The notes beneath the pieces are model-generated. The model worked only from the letters and a program-made list of their open reading frames with translations, did not search any database and had not been told where the DNA came from. The position numbers and the translations under genes are program-made. Positions 1-10,157 of a DNA stretch of 64,000 bases are shown one piece after another. The DNA lies in the NCBI RefSeq assembly GCF_001746915.1, contig NZ_MJGC01000048.1, positions 26,081-90,080 on the forward strand, given 5' to 3'. Numbering within the stretch: position 1 is the stretch's first letter; each line of letters opens with the position of its first letter. The stretch is from Desertifilum tharense IPPAS B-1220 (GTDB lineage Bacteria > Cyanobacteriota > Cyanobacteriia > Cyanobacteriales > Desertifilaceae).

Positions 1-1
1 C

Positions 2-3000
2 GATCGCGGCAACCAACTGCTGATTCCGCAAAAACTCTATGGACGCGAGTCAGAAATTGCCCTATTAATGGAAGCATTCTACCGCGTTGCCGGAAAAAGC
101 GAGACTGCCACCGGACAAAGCGAACTAATGCTCGTTTCGGGTTACTCCGGTATTGGAAAAACCTCCATCGTTAACGAAGTCCATAAACCGATGGTGGAAG
201 CGCGGGGATACTTTATTGCAGGTAAATTTGACCAATTTAAGCGTAATATTCCCTACGCCGCGCTAATTCAAGCCTTTCAAGAACTTTTGCGCCAGCTTTT
301 AACCGAAACCGAAGCCCAAGTTTCCCTTTGGAAAGCCAAACTTTTAGAGGCATTAGGTGCCAACGCTCAGATCATTATTGATGTTATCCCAGAACTCGAA
401 TTAATTATCGGTTCCCAGCCCGAAGCGCCTAAATTAGGGGCAGCAGAAACCCAAAACCGTTTTAATCGCGTTTTTCGGGAATTTCTCGGTGTCTTTTGTC
501 AAAAAGAACATCCCCTGGTTATCTTTCTAGATGACTTACAATGGGCGGATTCTGCGTCATTAAATCTGATTCACCTGTTGATGACGGATGAGAATAGCCG
601 CTACCTCTTGATGATTGGCGCTTATCGCGATAATGAGGTGAATGCAGCGCATCCCTTGGTGAAAACGCTAGAAAAAATTCAAGCGGCAGGTACGCTAATG
701 CACACCATTACTGTGCAACCTTTACCGATGAATTGCGTGCGCCAGCTTGTCAGCGAAACCTTAACTCAACCACCTGATTCTCAACAGGTAACAGCGCTGG
801 TTGAATTATTGTTTAATAAAACCCAAGGCAATCCCTTCTTCTTAACTCAAATTCTCAAAACTCTTTATGTCGAAAAATTATTAGTCTATCAAGTTGAAAC
901 CGATACCTGGCAATGGGATATTCAGCAAATTCAAGCCGTTGGCATCACTGATTACAACGTGGTTGAACTGATTGCCCGTAATATTCTCCAATTGCCGATT
1001 GAAACCCAAAATGTCCTAAAATTAGCGGCTTGTATTGGCAACCAATTTAATCTAGATATTCTGGCAATTGTCAATAAAGCCTCTGAATTTATCACCGCCA
1101 GTCAACTTTGGGAGGCTTTACAGTCGGGATTAATTTTGCCGCTATCGACGAGTTATAAAATTCCTTTGGCTTTTGGCGAAACGGGGTTTATTGCCAATCG
1201 CGGCGAGCGTGTTAAAGTGGGTTATCGCTTTTTACATGACCGAGTTCAACAAGCGATTTACTCTCTGATTCCCGATGGCGATAAGAAGGCGACTCACCTC
1301 AAAATTGGTCAGCTATTGCTGGAAAATATCTCGCCCGAAGAACGCAAAGAGAATATTTTTGCTTTGGTGAACCAACTCAATTTTGGCATTGATTTACTCA
1401 CTAGTCATGCGAAGCGTCGAGAATTAGCAGAATTGAATTTATTAGCAGGGCAAAAAGCCAAATCTGCTACCGCTTATAGTGCCGCCGTCAAGTATTTACA
1501 ATCGGGCTTGCAACTTCTGCCTAAAACGGTTTGGAAAAATCACTACCCCTTGGCTAGAGATTTACATACTGAAGCCGTTGAAGCCACTTATCTCAACACT
1601 GACTTTGAAGAAGCCGAACGTTTAAGTAATATTGTCCTGAAATATGCTAAAACTCCGCTAGAAAAAGTCAAAATCTACGAAATCAAGATACAATTTAACA
1701 TTGCCCAAAACCAAATGCAAACCGCAATTGATGTGGGCTTGTATGCTTTAGAATTATTAAATATTTCACTGTCTGAATCTCCGCCCCAAGTTGAAGATAT
1801 TTCGCAGCTTTATAACCTACCTTTAATGGAATCTTCTGAAAAGCTGGAAGCGATGCGAGTGTTAATGATTCTTTATGCACCTGCTTATATTGCAAATCCC
1901 GCATTTCTCCCCAAGCTTGTCTTTACCACGGTTAATCTTTGTATTACAGAAGGTAATTCTCCTCTAGCACCATTTGCCTATGTTTATTATGGTTCATTGC
2001 TGTGCGGAATCTTTTTTAACTTTGAGTTAGGATATAAATTTGGAGAATTGGGGGCTTGGCTGTTAGAAGAACTGAATGCTAGAGAAATTCAATGTAAGGT
2101 AGAAGTTCTTTTAAATGCTAGTGTTCGACATTGGAAAACATCTGCTTCTCAAACCGCTAAAATGCTGCATCAATCTATTAGTACAGGCTTAGATACAGGT
2201 GATTTGGAATATGCTTGTACTGGAGCAGCGACTTGGTGTGCTAACATAACCTTGGTGGGAGAACCGTTAGATAACGTTCACCAAAAGCAACAGGATCTTC
2301 TGGGTTTAATTTACAGCCTCAAGCAAGATTTTTATGTAAATTACTTCAATCTTTGGAGCCAAGTTGTTCTGAATTTACGAAACGAGGTTGAGCAACCCAA
2401 AGAGATTAAGGGCGAGTTATTTGATGAAACGAAAACTTTGCCTTTCTTGCAAGAAACGAATAATTTTACCTCCCTATTTTCCTTCCATCTGGCTAAATGT
2501 ATTCTGTACTATTTGTTTAGGGATTATGCCAGCGCGATCGCCCATGCAAAAGAAGCTGTAAAATATCAACAAAGTGCGGCTAGTTTGATGGTATTTGGGC
2601 AACTCCCTTTTTACTATGCTCTGACCCTGGCTGCAAACTATCCTCAGTTAGATCCAGCCAGTCAAGCCAACAGTTTAACTGAATTAGAGGGACACCTCAA
2701 TCAACTCCAAACTTGGGCAAACTCTGCCCCCATGAACTACCAACATAAATACGAACTGGTAGCAGCAGAAAAAGCCCGAATTTTGGGACAATTTGCTGAG
2801 GCGATGGAATTGTACGAACAGGCGATTCGCAACGCTAAAGCTCATAATTATTTGCATGAAGAAGCCCTCGCTTATGAGCTAGCCGCCGACTTTTATCTAG
2901 CGCGAGGGATGGAAGATATTGCCCAAACTTATGTGCTGAAATCCCACAATGCTTACATTCGTTGGGGGGCTGTGGCAAAAGTTAGAAACCTTGAATTGAG

Positions 3001-5389
3001 TCACAAGCGCTTTTTAGCTCAATCCTCCTTGAGAACTCCTACCACCTCAAGAAGTAATAGCAGTTTAACCCCTACCAGCGCCAGTGGAAATAGTCTAGAT
3101 GCGATCTCGGTGATTAAAGCCTCTCAAGCCTTAGCCGGAGAAATTATCCTCAATAAGCTGCTGGAGAGCTTAATCAAAATTGCGATTGAAAATGCGGGCG
3201 CTCAAACGGGATTTCTAATCTTAGAAAAAGATGGCAAACTTTTAATTGAAGCTCAAGGTGCAGTCGATGAAGAGCGAGCCATTATCCGTCAATCAACTCC
3301 TGTAGAAAGCCATTCCCAACTTCCGAGTTCTCTGATTCATTATGTGGCGAGAACCAAAGAGGATGTCATTTTAGCAGATGCCAGCCGCGAGGGAATGTTT
3401 ACCAGCGATCGCTATGTCGTCGAGATTAAACCCAAATCGGTCTTATGTACGCCCATTACCCATCACGGTAAATTGATCGGTTTGTTGTACCTAGAGAATA
3501 ACCTGACCACTGGAGCCTTTACCCCTAAACGCCTAGAAGTCTTAAAACTGCTATCGGCGCAAGCCGCCATTTCCATTGAAAATGCTCGCCTCTACGAAGA
3601 AATGGCCGCTTTAAACGCCAACCTCAAACAAGAGATTATCGAACGCAAGCGTGCTGAAGAGGCGGTACGCGAAGACGAACGACGGCTGAAGCAATTTCTA
3701 GAGGGGGTTCCCTTGGGAGTGTTTGTCATTGACGCGAACGGGAATCCTTACTACGCCAATCAAACTGCTCAACAGCTTTTAGGTCAAAGCGTAGTTCCAG
3801 GAACCCCCATTGTCCAACTGACTGAAATCTACCAAGCTTATCTCGCGGGAACTGAACAGTTGTACCCCACCGAGCAACAACCGATTGTACTAGCGTTACA
3901 GGGAATTCGGACAACGATTGATAATTTAGAGATTCGCAGGGGCGATTGCCAAATTCTCTTAGAAGTATCGGGTACCCCCGTTTTTGATGATAAGGGAAAG
4001 ATTGTGTATGCGATCGCCACCTTCCAAGACATCACCCTCCGCAAGCAAGCCGAAAGCGAACGGGTACTCTTTACCCAAGAACTCGCTGTTAAAAATCAAG
4101 CCCTCGAACAAGCCAAAAATCAACTCGCTCAATACAATCGCACCCTAGAACAACGGGTAGAAGAACGTACCCACGAACTCTCTCAAACCTTAGAAGTTCT
4201 GAAAGCGACGCAAGCCGAACTCCGGTTTGAAAACGATTTGCTGCGTAACGCCGAACAAACCTCCGGTTTTGATTACCATGTCGGCGGAAGCTTACCAATG
4301 GATGCGCCAACCTATGTGGTCCGTTCCGCAGATCGTTATCTTTACAAAGCCTTGAAGCAGGGCGAGTTTTGCTACGTGCTGAACCCTCGCCAGATGGGTA
4401 AATCTAGCCTGATGGTACGGATGATGCAGCATCTTCAACATGAAGGCTATAGCTGTATCGCCATTGATATGACTCGGATTGGTAGCGAAACCGTTGCCCC
4501 CGAACAATGGTACAAAGGCTTAATGGTGGAGTTGTGGAAATCCCTAGGGTTAGTTGGGAAAGTCATTTTAAAGCCTTGGTGGAACGAACGCACCGAACTC
4601 TCCCCCGTTCAGCTTTTTAGCCAATTTATTGAAGAAATCCTCCTGGTTCATGTCGGGGATGAAGACAACCCTAAATCTCGCCAAATTATCATTTTCCTCG
4701 ATGAGATTGACAGCGTTCTTGGCCTAAACTTCCCCGTCAATGACTTCTTCGCCTTAATTCGCTCTTGCTATAACCAGCGCAGCCTCAACCCCGAATATCA
4801 GCGCTTAACCTTTGCGCTGTTTGGAGTGGCGACGCCTTCTAATTTAATTATCGATCCGCGCCGAACGCCATTTAATATCGGTCAGGCGATTCGCTTGGAG
4901 GGCTTTAAAGAGCATGAAGCCCAACCTCTGTTACACGGCTTAACGGAGAAAGTCAGCAACCCGCAAACTGTGCTGAAAGAAGTCTTAGCTTGGACCAATG
5001 GACAGCCCTTTTTAGCCCAAAAACTCTGTCGGTTCATCGCCAATCAGAGCGACTCGATTCCCACAAACCACGAGGCGATGTGGATTGAGGAGTTAGTGAG
5101 AAAATACGCAATTGAGAATTGGGAAACCCAAGACGAACCCGAACATTTTAGAACGATTCGCGATCGCCTTTTGTTTGGCCACCCCCAACCCAGCCGCGTT
5201 TTAGAACGCTATCAGCAAATTCTCGAACGCGATCGCATTCCCGTTGATGATAGTTCGGAAGTGGAAGAGTTACTTTTATCTGGCTTAGTGATGGAGCAAG
5301 AAGGCTATCTGAAGGTGCAAAATCGGATTTATGCCCATATCTTCGATCGCACTTGGGTGGATCGAACGTTAAGCACTTTAGTCGCCTAG
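2..5389 (+). CDS. Multidomain AAA ATPase / GAF / PAS protein with C-terminal AAA-like domain (5' end cut by window)
   Basis: The reading frame is open from base 2, so the start lies upstream; residues here count from the first ATG at 68. Domains seen: AAA/STAND ATPase with Walker A GYSGIGKT (25-32) and Walker [12 protein letters not shown] (near 150); a long helical region (350-1000) like the TPR-rich part of this family; GAF (about 1016-1175); PAS (about 1205-1325); coiled coil (1330-1390); and a second ATPase-like domain (1400-1773) with NPRQMGKSS and IIIFLDEID. Family knowledge: cyanobacterial proteins with this ATPase-GAF layout usually begin with a Ser/Thr kinase domain and often end in a histidine kinase. 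Here the histidine kinase is replaced by the AAA-like domain, so output is probably not phosphotransfer to a response regulator. The N-terminal kinase is inferred. Transcribed toward the convergent GTPase gene, 28 bp away. Confidence 0.85.
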   Translation, partial: DRGNQLLIPQKLYGRESEIALLMEAFYRVAGKSETATGQSELMLVSGYSGIGKTSIVNEVHKPMVEARGYFIAGKFDQFKRNIPYAALIQAFQELLRQLLTETEAQVSLWKAKLLEALGANAQIIIDVIPELELIIGSQPEAPKLGAAETQNRFNRVFREFLGVFCQKEHPLVIFLDDLQWADSASLNLIHLLMTDENSRYLLMIGAYRDNEVNAAHPLVKTLEKIQAAGTLMHTITVQPLPMNCVRQLVSETLTQPPDSQQVTALVELLFNKTQGNPFFLTQILKTLYVEKLLVYQVETDTWQWDIQQIQAVGITDYNVVELIARNILQLPIETQNVLKLAACIGNQFNLDILAIVNKASEFITASQLWEALQSGLILPLSTSYKIPLAFGETGFIANRGERVKVGYRFLHDRVQQAIYSLIPDGDKKATHLKIGQLLLENISPEERKENIFALVNQLNFGIDLLTSHAKRRELAELNLLAGQKAKSATAYSAAVKYLQSGLQLLPKTVWKNHYPLARDLHTEAVEATYLNTDFEEAERLSNIVLKYAKTPLEKVKIYEIKIQFNIAQNQMQTAIDVGLYALELLNISLSESPPQVEDISQLYNLPLMESSEKLEAMRVLMILYAPAYIANPAFLPKLVFTTVNLCITEGNSPLAPFAYVYYGSLLCGIFFNFELGYKFGELGAWLLEELNAREIQCKVEVLLNASVRHWKTSASQTAKMLHQSISTGLDTGDLEYACTGAATWCANITLVGEPLDNVHQKQQDLLGLIYSLKQDFYVNYFNLWSQVVLNLRNEVEQPKEIKGELFDETKTLPFLQETNNFTSLFSFHLAKCILYYLFRDYASAIAHAKEAVKYQQSAASLMVFGQLPFYYALTLAANYPQLDPASQANSLTELEGHLNQLQTWANSAPMNYQHKYELVAAEKARILGQFAEAMELYEQAIRNAKAHNYLHEEALAYELAADFYLARGMEDIAQTYVLKSHNAYIRWGAVAKVRNLELSHKRFLAQSSLRTPTTSRSNSSLTPTSASGNSLDAISVIKASQALAGEIILNKLLESLIKIAIENAGAQTGFLILEKDGKLLIEAQGAVDEERAIIRQSTPVESHSQLPSSLIHYVARTKEDVILADASREGMFTSDRYVVEIKPKSVLCTPITHHGKLIGLLYLENNLTTGAFTPKRLEVLKLLSAQAAISIENARLYEEMAALNANLKQEIIERKRAEEAVREDERRLKQFLEGVPLGVFVIDANGNPYYANQTAQQLLGQSVVPGTPIVQLTEIYQAYLAGTEQLYPTEQQPIVLALQGIRTTIDNLEIRRGDCQILLEVSGTPVFDDKGKIVYAIATFQDITLRKQAESERVLFTQELAVKNQALEQAKNQLAQYNRTLEQRVEERTHELSQTLEVLKATQAELRFENDLLRNAEQTSGFDYHVGGSLPMDAPTYVVRSADRYLYKALKQGEFCYVLNPRQMGKSSLMVRMMQHLQHEGYSCIAIDMTRIGSETVAPEQWYKGLMVELWKSLGLVGKVILKPWWNERTELSPVQLFSQFIEEILLVHVGDEDNPKSRQIIIFLDEIDSVLGLNFPVNDFFALIRSCYNQRSLNPEYQRLTFALFGVATPSNLIIDPRRTPFNIGQAIRLEGFKEHEAQPLLHGLTEKVSNPQTVLKEVLAWTNGQPFLAQKLCRFIANQSDSIPTNHEAMWIEELVRKYAIENWETQDEPEHFRTIRDRLLFGHPQPSRVLERYQQILERDRIPVDDSSEVEELLLSGLVMEQEGYLKVQNRIYAHIFDRTWVDRTLSTLVA

Positions 5390-5417
5390 GGATTGAAAAC
5401 GCGCAGTGGGTTTCCCC

Positions 5418-7331
5418 TCACTTTGCGTTATGAAAATAATCCTCAAACTGGGCTTGAAGTTGGGGAATCGTTAGATTTTTTGTCCAATACTCCACTAAAG
5501 CATGACCAAATGCCCAAGCATTGCGTTCTGGGGGCATGGGGTTTTCTAACAATAGCGGCCAGAGGGCCAGTAAGTCAAAATTGCGTCCCCCTTCTTCCCC
5601 AGAACCTAGTAGGGAGTAGAGTTCGTAAGCCATTTGTAACTTACCAATGACGATGGGTAACTGTTCGACGGGAATTTGTTCGGCTAACAGATAAGCCAGT
5701 TGCGGCGAACCTGTAGACACCGTTGAAATGAATTGCAAAACGGGACTTTTGAGTAACGCCGCTAGCCCTTGAGTTGTCGCCATTTGGAACGTGAAGCGAT
5801 CGATAATTTGAGCGGCGGCGAGGGTGCGGGCGTCTAAGTCTCGCAAAAATCGGGCTAAACGCAGTTGTTTGGCTGGCGCGATCGCTTCTACTAAACTTAC
5901 AGATAACAGATCGATTCCCCATTGCTTGCGCCCCGTTTGGCTGTCGCCCGTGACGATGGGTAAAACGCGATTGCAATATTCCCCCAACAATTGCGCCCGA
6001 TATTCCGTCGCCTCGCGGATGGCTTTCTCTTTAGGGCGATCGCCCCATTGCCAATTATAGGGCGGCTCCCACTCGCGAATCGGTCGCAGGCGATCCACCT
6101 GAGTCACAATGGCAATGACTGGGAAATCTTCTCGATCCGCCTTCATCTCCTTGAGAAAGTCCACATCCATTTGCAGCGCCGGATCGAGGGCGGGAGTCAC
6201 CAACAGCAGCAAATCTGCATTTTGCCCGTAGTCAAGCACCAACTCGCGTAAATCTTCCCGGTTAACTTGTTCGTATCCCGGCGTATCCCATAGGGTGAGA
6301 ATTTCTCCGCTTTGGCTTTCCCAATGGTAATTTTGAATGCGATCGGTACTCGGTAAAACATCCACCGCCGCTCGTTCTGCTTGGAATAAGGTATTAATTA
6401 AACTGCTCTTACCCGCCCCCGTGCGCCCCACCAACAGGATGCTTACAGGCTTTTGGGCTACTACTTCCGGCGGTTCTGCTGAAGCGAGCAGATCGCGGAG
6501 GGTTTGGGTTTGCGCCTGGGGTAACTTTGGGGTTGTGCTTTTGAGTTCCACACCGGGGGGAAGGGTACCGCTATACAGGGCGATCGCGCTGCGGGTTAAA
6601 TTGCGTAAAGCCGCTTCCCGTAATAACTGGCTGAGATTGACTAATAACTGCTGATTCGCCTGGTTGCTAGACTGTTGGCTGGCTACTCTCGCCGCCGCCA
6701 CCGCCGGATTTAAAGCCCACTGCGCCCAATTCCAAACCCGCCATAATTTACGCGCTGAGGGTTCTAATTTACGATATACCTCATACGCTTGATAGGCTTG
6801 TCCGACTGTTACTTGATTTAAGGCGGGTGATAGCTGTTGCATCCACCGATCTAAATCATCCACGGTTCCCCGTATCAACTCATAAGCTTGGGGAATATAG
6901 ATATTTAACAGGGGATAGCGCTGCTGAGGATTATAAGCTTGTGCTACAGCAACAACCACGCTTTGACATTGCTGCCAAAAAGTCTGCCAATCTTCCCAAA
7001 GGGGCGGCGCGTTCTGCGAAGCCTTTAAAATTTCCTGTAACTTCGTTTCAACTTGGGTAGCCGCATCCCCGCCAATAGCCTGAGCTTCTGTTGCGCTAGA
7101 TTCAATATCGGCATTCACTTGAGCGATAACGGTTTCAATTTCGCTAAAGGCGGGTTTTGTCCACCGCACCAATAACCAGCGCCACCCGACTAAGACGATC
7201 GTAAAAATTGCCCAAATCCAATTGATTCGCCAAGTGTGAATCTGAACGCCCGCCGCCAATAGCAGGAAGCCGATAACTATTGCGATCGGGAGTGCTAGGA
7301 TAACCCATTGCCAAAGTTTTAAGCGCACCAT
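5418..7331 (-). CDS. Membrane-anchored GTPase (Era/YcjX-like G domain)
   Basis: 637 residues. Two hydrophobic helices at about 8-30 and 36-55 form an N-terminal membrane anchor, followed by a helical region (60-290). The G domain starts near 297 with P-loop GRTGAGKSS (302-310), then DTPGYEQV (G3, near 350) and TQVDR (G4, near 410). The C-terminal 150 residues are helical and resemble the tail of cyanobacterial dynamin-like or YcjF-type GTPases. It should bind and hydrolyse GTP at a membrane; its partner is unknown. The start ATG is preceded within 3-4 bases by three heptamer repeat units, so no normal Shine-Dalgarno sequence is visible. Assignment as a GTPase is firm; the cellular role is not. 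Confidence 0.85.
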   Translation of the reverse strand: MVRLKLWQWVILALPIAIVIGFLLLAAGVQIHTWRINWIWAIFTIVLVGWRWLLVRWTKPAFSEIETVIAQVNADIESSATEAQAIGGDAATQVETKLQEILKASQNAPPLWEDWQTFWQQCQSVVVAVAQAYNPQQRYPLLNIYIPQAYELIRGTVDDLDRWMQQLSPALNQVTVGQAYQAYEVYRKLEPSARKLWRVWNWAQWALNPAVAAARVASQQSSNQANQQLLVNLSQLLREAALRNLTRSAIALYSGTLPPGVELKSTTPKLPQAQTQTLRDLLASAEPPEVVAQKPVSILLVGRTGAGKSSLINTLFQAERAAVDVLPSTDRIQNYHWESQSGEILTLWDTPGYEQVNREDLRELVLDYGQNADLLLLVTPALDPALQMDVDFLKEMKADREDFPVIAIVTQVDRLRPIREWEPPYNWQWGDRPKEKAIREATEYRAQLLGEYCNRVLPIVTGDSQTGRKQWGIDLLSVSLVEAIAPAKQLRLARFLRDLDARTLAAAQIIDRFTFQMATTQGLAALLKSPVLQFISTVSTGSPQLAYLLAEQIPVEQLPIVIGKLQMAYELYSLLGSGEEGGRNFDLLALWPLLLENPMPPERNAWAFGHALVEYWTKNLTIPQLQAQFEDYFHNAK

Positions 7332-7333
7332 AG

Positions 7334-7362
7334 TTGAGTGCTGAGTGCTGAGTGCTGAGTGG
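7334..7362. repeat. Heptamer tandem repeat (GAGTGCT)
   Basis: Three exact GAGTGCT units at 7336-7356 followed by a degenerate one. The same heptamer family occurs at 53038-53220 and, in the other orientation, at 18421-18448. It abuts the start codon of the GTPase gene on the minus strand. Short tandem heptamers of this kind are common in filamentous cyanobacteria. Confidence 0.85.
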
Positions 7363-7421
7363 AAAGTGAGATTGTAGCAAGTTCCGAACGCTCAGATATT
7401 ACACCATCCTGAGTAAGACCT

Positions 7422-7490
7422 GAGAAACCGGGCTTCTTGCCAATTGCTCAAGCTGAAACCCTGAATTTTTCGTCGAGAAACCCGGTTTCT
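7422..7490. repeat. Pair of palindromic AGAAACCCGGTTTCT-type repeats
   Basis: A near-perfect 15-bp palindrome AGAAACCCGGTTTCT lies at 7476-7490. A diverged copy, GAGAAACCGGGCTTCTT, lies at 7422-7438. Small palindromes with this sequence are dispersed in many cyanobacterial genomes. They sit in the 247-bp gap between the GTPase and the exported protein, together with loose heptamer remnants at 7523-7560. Confidence 0.6.
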
Positions 7491-7578
7491 GGCACTGATG
7501 CAAGATGTGACGATCGGGAAACTGGAAGTTGGGGAAGAGAGTGCTGAGGGGTAAGTGCCGCAGTTGTGTTAACCCCTA

Positions 7579-7983
7579 TTATGAATGGCCTTGGACGTGC
7601 TTGAGGGCTTTCTTTTCGGGGTGGGTGAGGGAAGCGTCGTTGTTTTCGGCTTGACGGGCTTTTTCTGCTAGGCTTTCCCATTTTTGGCTGGCGTGTTCTC
7701 TGGCTTTTTCTAAGCCTCGGTTGCGCTCTCCGGGTTTACCCACCATTTCTTTGGTTTTATCTAAATTCTCTAACACTTTTTGGGAGGCTTCATCGGCTTT
7801 GCGGGCGGCTCGGTGAGGATCGATGCGGACTTCTTCTGATAATTTACCGGGAGATTCTGCTTCTTTGATGAAGGGGTTGGCGAAGGCAGGATCGCTACCG
7901 ACTGGGCTAAACGCTAAACTGCCAAATAATAGGATTGACAGGAAGCAGAGCGCTATAAACTGCTGAAAGCGACGTTTAATCAT
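7579..7983 (-). CDS. Small exported charged protein, unknown function
   Basis: 134 residues from the ATG at 7983. This start is chosen over an upstream in-frame start at 8058 because AAGGAGAC sits 7-8 bases before it and because MIKRRFQQF opens a classic signal peptide: basic n-region, hydrophobic core LCFLSILLFGSLAF, probable cleavage after AFA. The mature part is about 100 residues, rich in Lys, Glu and Ala and predicted helical (EEVRIDPHRAARKADEASQK and following). No domain is recognised and there is no cysteine or lipobox. Probably periplasmic or thylakoid-lumenal. Confidence 0.7.
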   Translation of the reverse strand: MIKRRFQQFIALCFLSILLFGSLAFSPVGSDPAFANPFIKEAESPGKLSEEVRIDPHRAARKADEASQKVLENLDKTKEMVGKPGERNRGLEKAREHASQKWESLAEKARQAENNDASLTHPEKKALKHVQGHS

Positions 7984-8150
7984 CGATGTTGTCTCCTTGC
8001 CGATGGTTTTTCCTAGGGTTGATTGTGACGAATGATGGCTGTTTGTTTCGTCTGGCAAAAGACAGACAAGCGGGTATTCCCCAATCTAGACTTCACAGAA
8101 GCGCTCGGTAAGGCAAAATTTGATTGGACAGTCCATTCACCTCTAAGCTC

Positions 8151-8963
8151 ATGAATATTCAATTGCTGGTGTTAGATATTGATGGCACGATCGCCGGAGA
8201 GTCTAATGAGATTAACCCAGGTGTGAAGGAGGCGATCGCCAAAGTTAAGGCGCAAGGTGTTAAAGTTGCGATCGCCACAGGTCGAATGTATTGTTCTGCT
8301 TTACGCTTTCATCAGGCGATTCAATCGGATCTTCCCCTGATTGTCTACCAAGGCGCTTGGATTCAAGACCCGATTACGCAGGTTCGCCATCGTCACTTAC
8401 CGCTATCTCTAGAATCTGCCCATCAGTTACTCGATTATTTTGAACAGCCTGCACTCCGGGATCTGATCTCGGTTCATCTCTATATCAACGATTGCCTCTA
8501 CGTGCGCGAAATTGCCAATGAGACGGAAGCTTATACGATGCGTTCTAGCGTTAAAGCGCATCCGGTGGGCGATTTGCGGCAGGCTTTGACGACGGAACCG
8601 ACGAAGATGTTGGCGCTTTCGGATGATATCGAATTGATTGATGAAATTTGGGGAACGCTTCGCAAGCGCTATACCCCAGCGGAGTTGTATTTAACAAAGT
8701 CGGTAGCGACGTTCTTTGAAGCGACTAATCCTTTAGTGAATAAGGGAACGGCGGTACGCTATCTGGCGGAGGAGTATCTGGGGATAAAACCGGAGAATGT
8801 GATGGCGATTGGTGATAATTTTAACGATCTGGAGATGCTGGAGTATGCCGGAATTGGAGTCGCGATGGGGAGCGCTCCACCTGGGGTGCAGGCAAAGGCG
8901 GATTGGGTTGCGCCGACGGTTGAAGAGGATGGCGCGATCGCCGCAATCGAAAAATTCCTTTAA
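8151..8963 (+). CDS. Cof-type HAD-IIB family phosphatase
   Basis: 270 residues from the ATG at 8151; an in-frame TTG at 8124 would add nine residues with no homology value. HAD motif I is LDIDGT with nucleophile D9 and acid D11. Motif II is VAIATGR. The C2B cap lies in the middle. Motif IV GDNFNDLEML is near 220. The ending GVAMGSAPPGVQAKADWV is typical of the Cof/YbiV subgroup, soluble phosphatases acting on sugar phosphates, flavin or phosphorylated cofactor precursors. The substrate cannot be told from sequence. Monocistronic by context; the next gene is convergent. Confidence 0.9.
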   Translation: MNIQLLVLDIDGTIAGESNEINPGVKEAIAKVKAQGVKVAIATGRMYCSALRFHQAIQSDLPLIVYQGAWIQDPITQVRHRHLPLSLESAHQLLDYFEQPALRDLISVHLYINDCLYVREIANETEAYTMRSSVKAHPVGDLRQALTTEPTKMLALSDDIELIDEIWGTLRKRYTPAELYLTKSVATFFEATNPLVNKGTAVRYLAEEYLGIKPENVMAIGDNFNDLEMLEYAGIGVAMGSAPPGVQAKADWVAPTVEEDGAIAAIEKFL

Positions 8964-8975
8964 AATCAGAAAGGA

Positions 8976-9006
8976 CACCGACGACTGGCCGTGTTTCGTC
9001 TCGGTG
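8976..9006 (+). terminator. Hairpin after the HAD gene (possible weak terminator)
   Basis: CACCGA at 8976-8981 pairs with TCGGTG at 9001-9006, extended by GAC/GTC with one bulged base. It lies 12 bp after the stop codon. There is no T tract, so intrinsic termination is doubtful. Confidence 0.35.
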
Positions 9007-9094
9007 CCCTCACTGGTTCGCTCCTCACACAAGAGTTAATATAGCCGACCTGCTTGGGATTGTCACCCCCCTCAATGAAAAGTATTTCTTATCA

Positions 9095-9859
9095 CTAGAG
9101 GCTGAGAGGGGCAAAAATACCTAAAATCGGGGTCAGCAAGGTCTGAAGCAAGGATTGAGCCAGACTCAGCAGTTCCAGACGAAGCCTTGCTAGCTCTAGG
9201 TTTTGGGTTTTCACCAATCCCCAAATTAAACACGCTCTCTCAAAAGATAGAGTTTCTTGGCTGAGGTTTTGCAGCAGTTTGATGGCGAGGCGTTCGGGTT
9301 GTTTGCCGGGAGGGAAGCTGAGGAGATCGTGGGCTTCTAGGATGCGGTAAACCAAGCGGCGTTCTAGGGGATGAGCCAGCACCGATGCCCAGGGAAGCGG
9401 GGAGGAGGGGGAAATGCGATCGCCCGCACGCAGCAGCGAACAGCAACGGGCGTGGGCATATTGCCCCAGAAATTGGCGTTCGGCATCCAGGGGCGGCAAG
9501 TGCAGGGATAGCCAGCCGGGATGGGGCGCTAGCGGGTTCTGGGGGCGAGCCTGCAACCATTGGATAACAGCGCGATCGCGCAGATCGAATTCTAGCCATC
9601 CTTCCGGTTTGAGAACGACTTCAAACTCCGATCGCTCAGAAAGGGTCTCAGCCATTTGACAAGCCACGGTTTCGGGTGAAGTGTAAAGAGAGGCTGCCAC
9701 TTGTCGGGCGATCGCGCAGGAGTAGCTAAAAGCGACCGTTTTGTCAACTAAGCGGAGGGTAAAAATCGGTAGATCCCTAGGAAATAAAGGGCTTAAGGTG
9801 GTTTGGATCTGGCGGTGCAGCCCCAAGGCGATCGCAGTTGTTTCAAACCGGAGATTCAT
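9095..9859 (-). CDS. Stand-alone DALR anticodon-binding domain protein
   Basis: 254 residues. The C-terminal half (about 130-254) resembles the all-helical DALR anticodon-binding domain of arginyl-tRNA synthetase, including a basic helical segment RLVYRILEAHD and the ending LARLRLELLSLAQSLLQTLL. The N-terminal part may correspond to the synthetase additional domain. The HIGH and KMSKS catalytic signatures of class I synthetases are absent, so it cannot aminoacylate by itself. Stand-alone proteins of this type recur in cyanobacteria; an RNA-binding or tRNA-related role is inference. Divergent from the CRP-family gene across 298 bp. Confidence 0.75.
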   Translation of the reverse strand: MNLRFETTAIALGLHRQIQTTLSPLFPRDLPIFTLRLVDKTVAFSYSCAIARQVAASLYTSPETVACQMAETLSERSEFEVVLKPEGWLEFDLRDRAVIQWLQARPQNPLAPHPGWLSLHLPPLDAERQFLGQYAHARCCSLLRAGDRISPSSPLPWASVLAHPLERRLVYRILEAHDLLSFPPGKQPERLAIKLLQNLSQETLSFERACLIWGLVKTQNLELARLRLELLSLAQSLLQTLLTPILGIFAPLSL

Positions 9860-9924
9860 GCCATCAACAGACTCAAAAACTTTAGATTTTCTTTTACTTC
9901 ACCGTTTTTCTATCTTTGGGTAGA

Positions 9925-9948
9925 ACTTTGGATCAAAATAAACAAAGT
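9925..9948. promoter_or_regulatory. Inverted repeat ACTTTG-N12-CAAAGT between divergent genes
   Basis: Perfect 6-bp arms at 9925-9930 and 9943-9948 lie inside an outer direct repeat TAGAAC (9921-9926 and 9948-9953). They are in the AT-rich 298-bp gap between the DALR gene (minus) and the CRP-family gene (plus), where an operator for either gene would sit. The rest of this gap shows nothing else recognisable. Confidence 0.35.
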
Positions 9949-10157
9949 AGAACCAAAAACAATAAATTGGTAATGAGTAGGTATTCTTTGTTACCCTAGA
10001 AATCATCCAGGGCATAGCACAAGAACGCCAACTTGAGAGTGATTTTGATCCGGGCGAGTTTGCTAACAGTAGATTATTTGGATGGGAAAAGTTCAGTTCA
10101 GCTAGCTACTGTAGGCGCAGCCAAGGTGTTTCCCTTGATAACATCCCAATCTCCACA

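Noticed and set aside
9240..9599. 119-codon minus-strand frame
   Set aside because: It lies wholly inside the DALR gene in another frame and is Arg/Pro-rich as shadow frames are.
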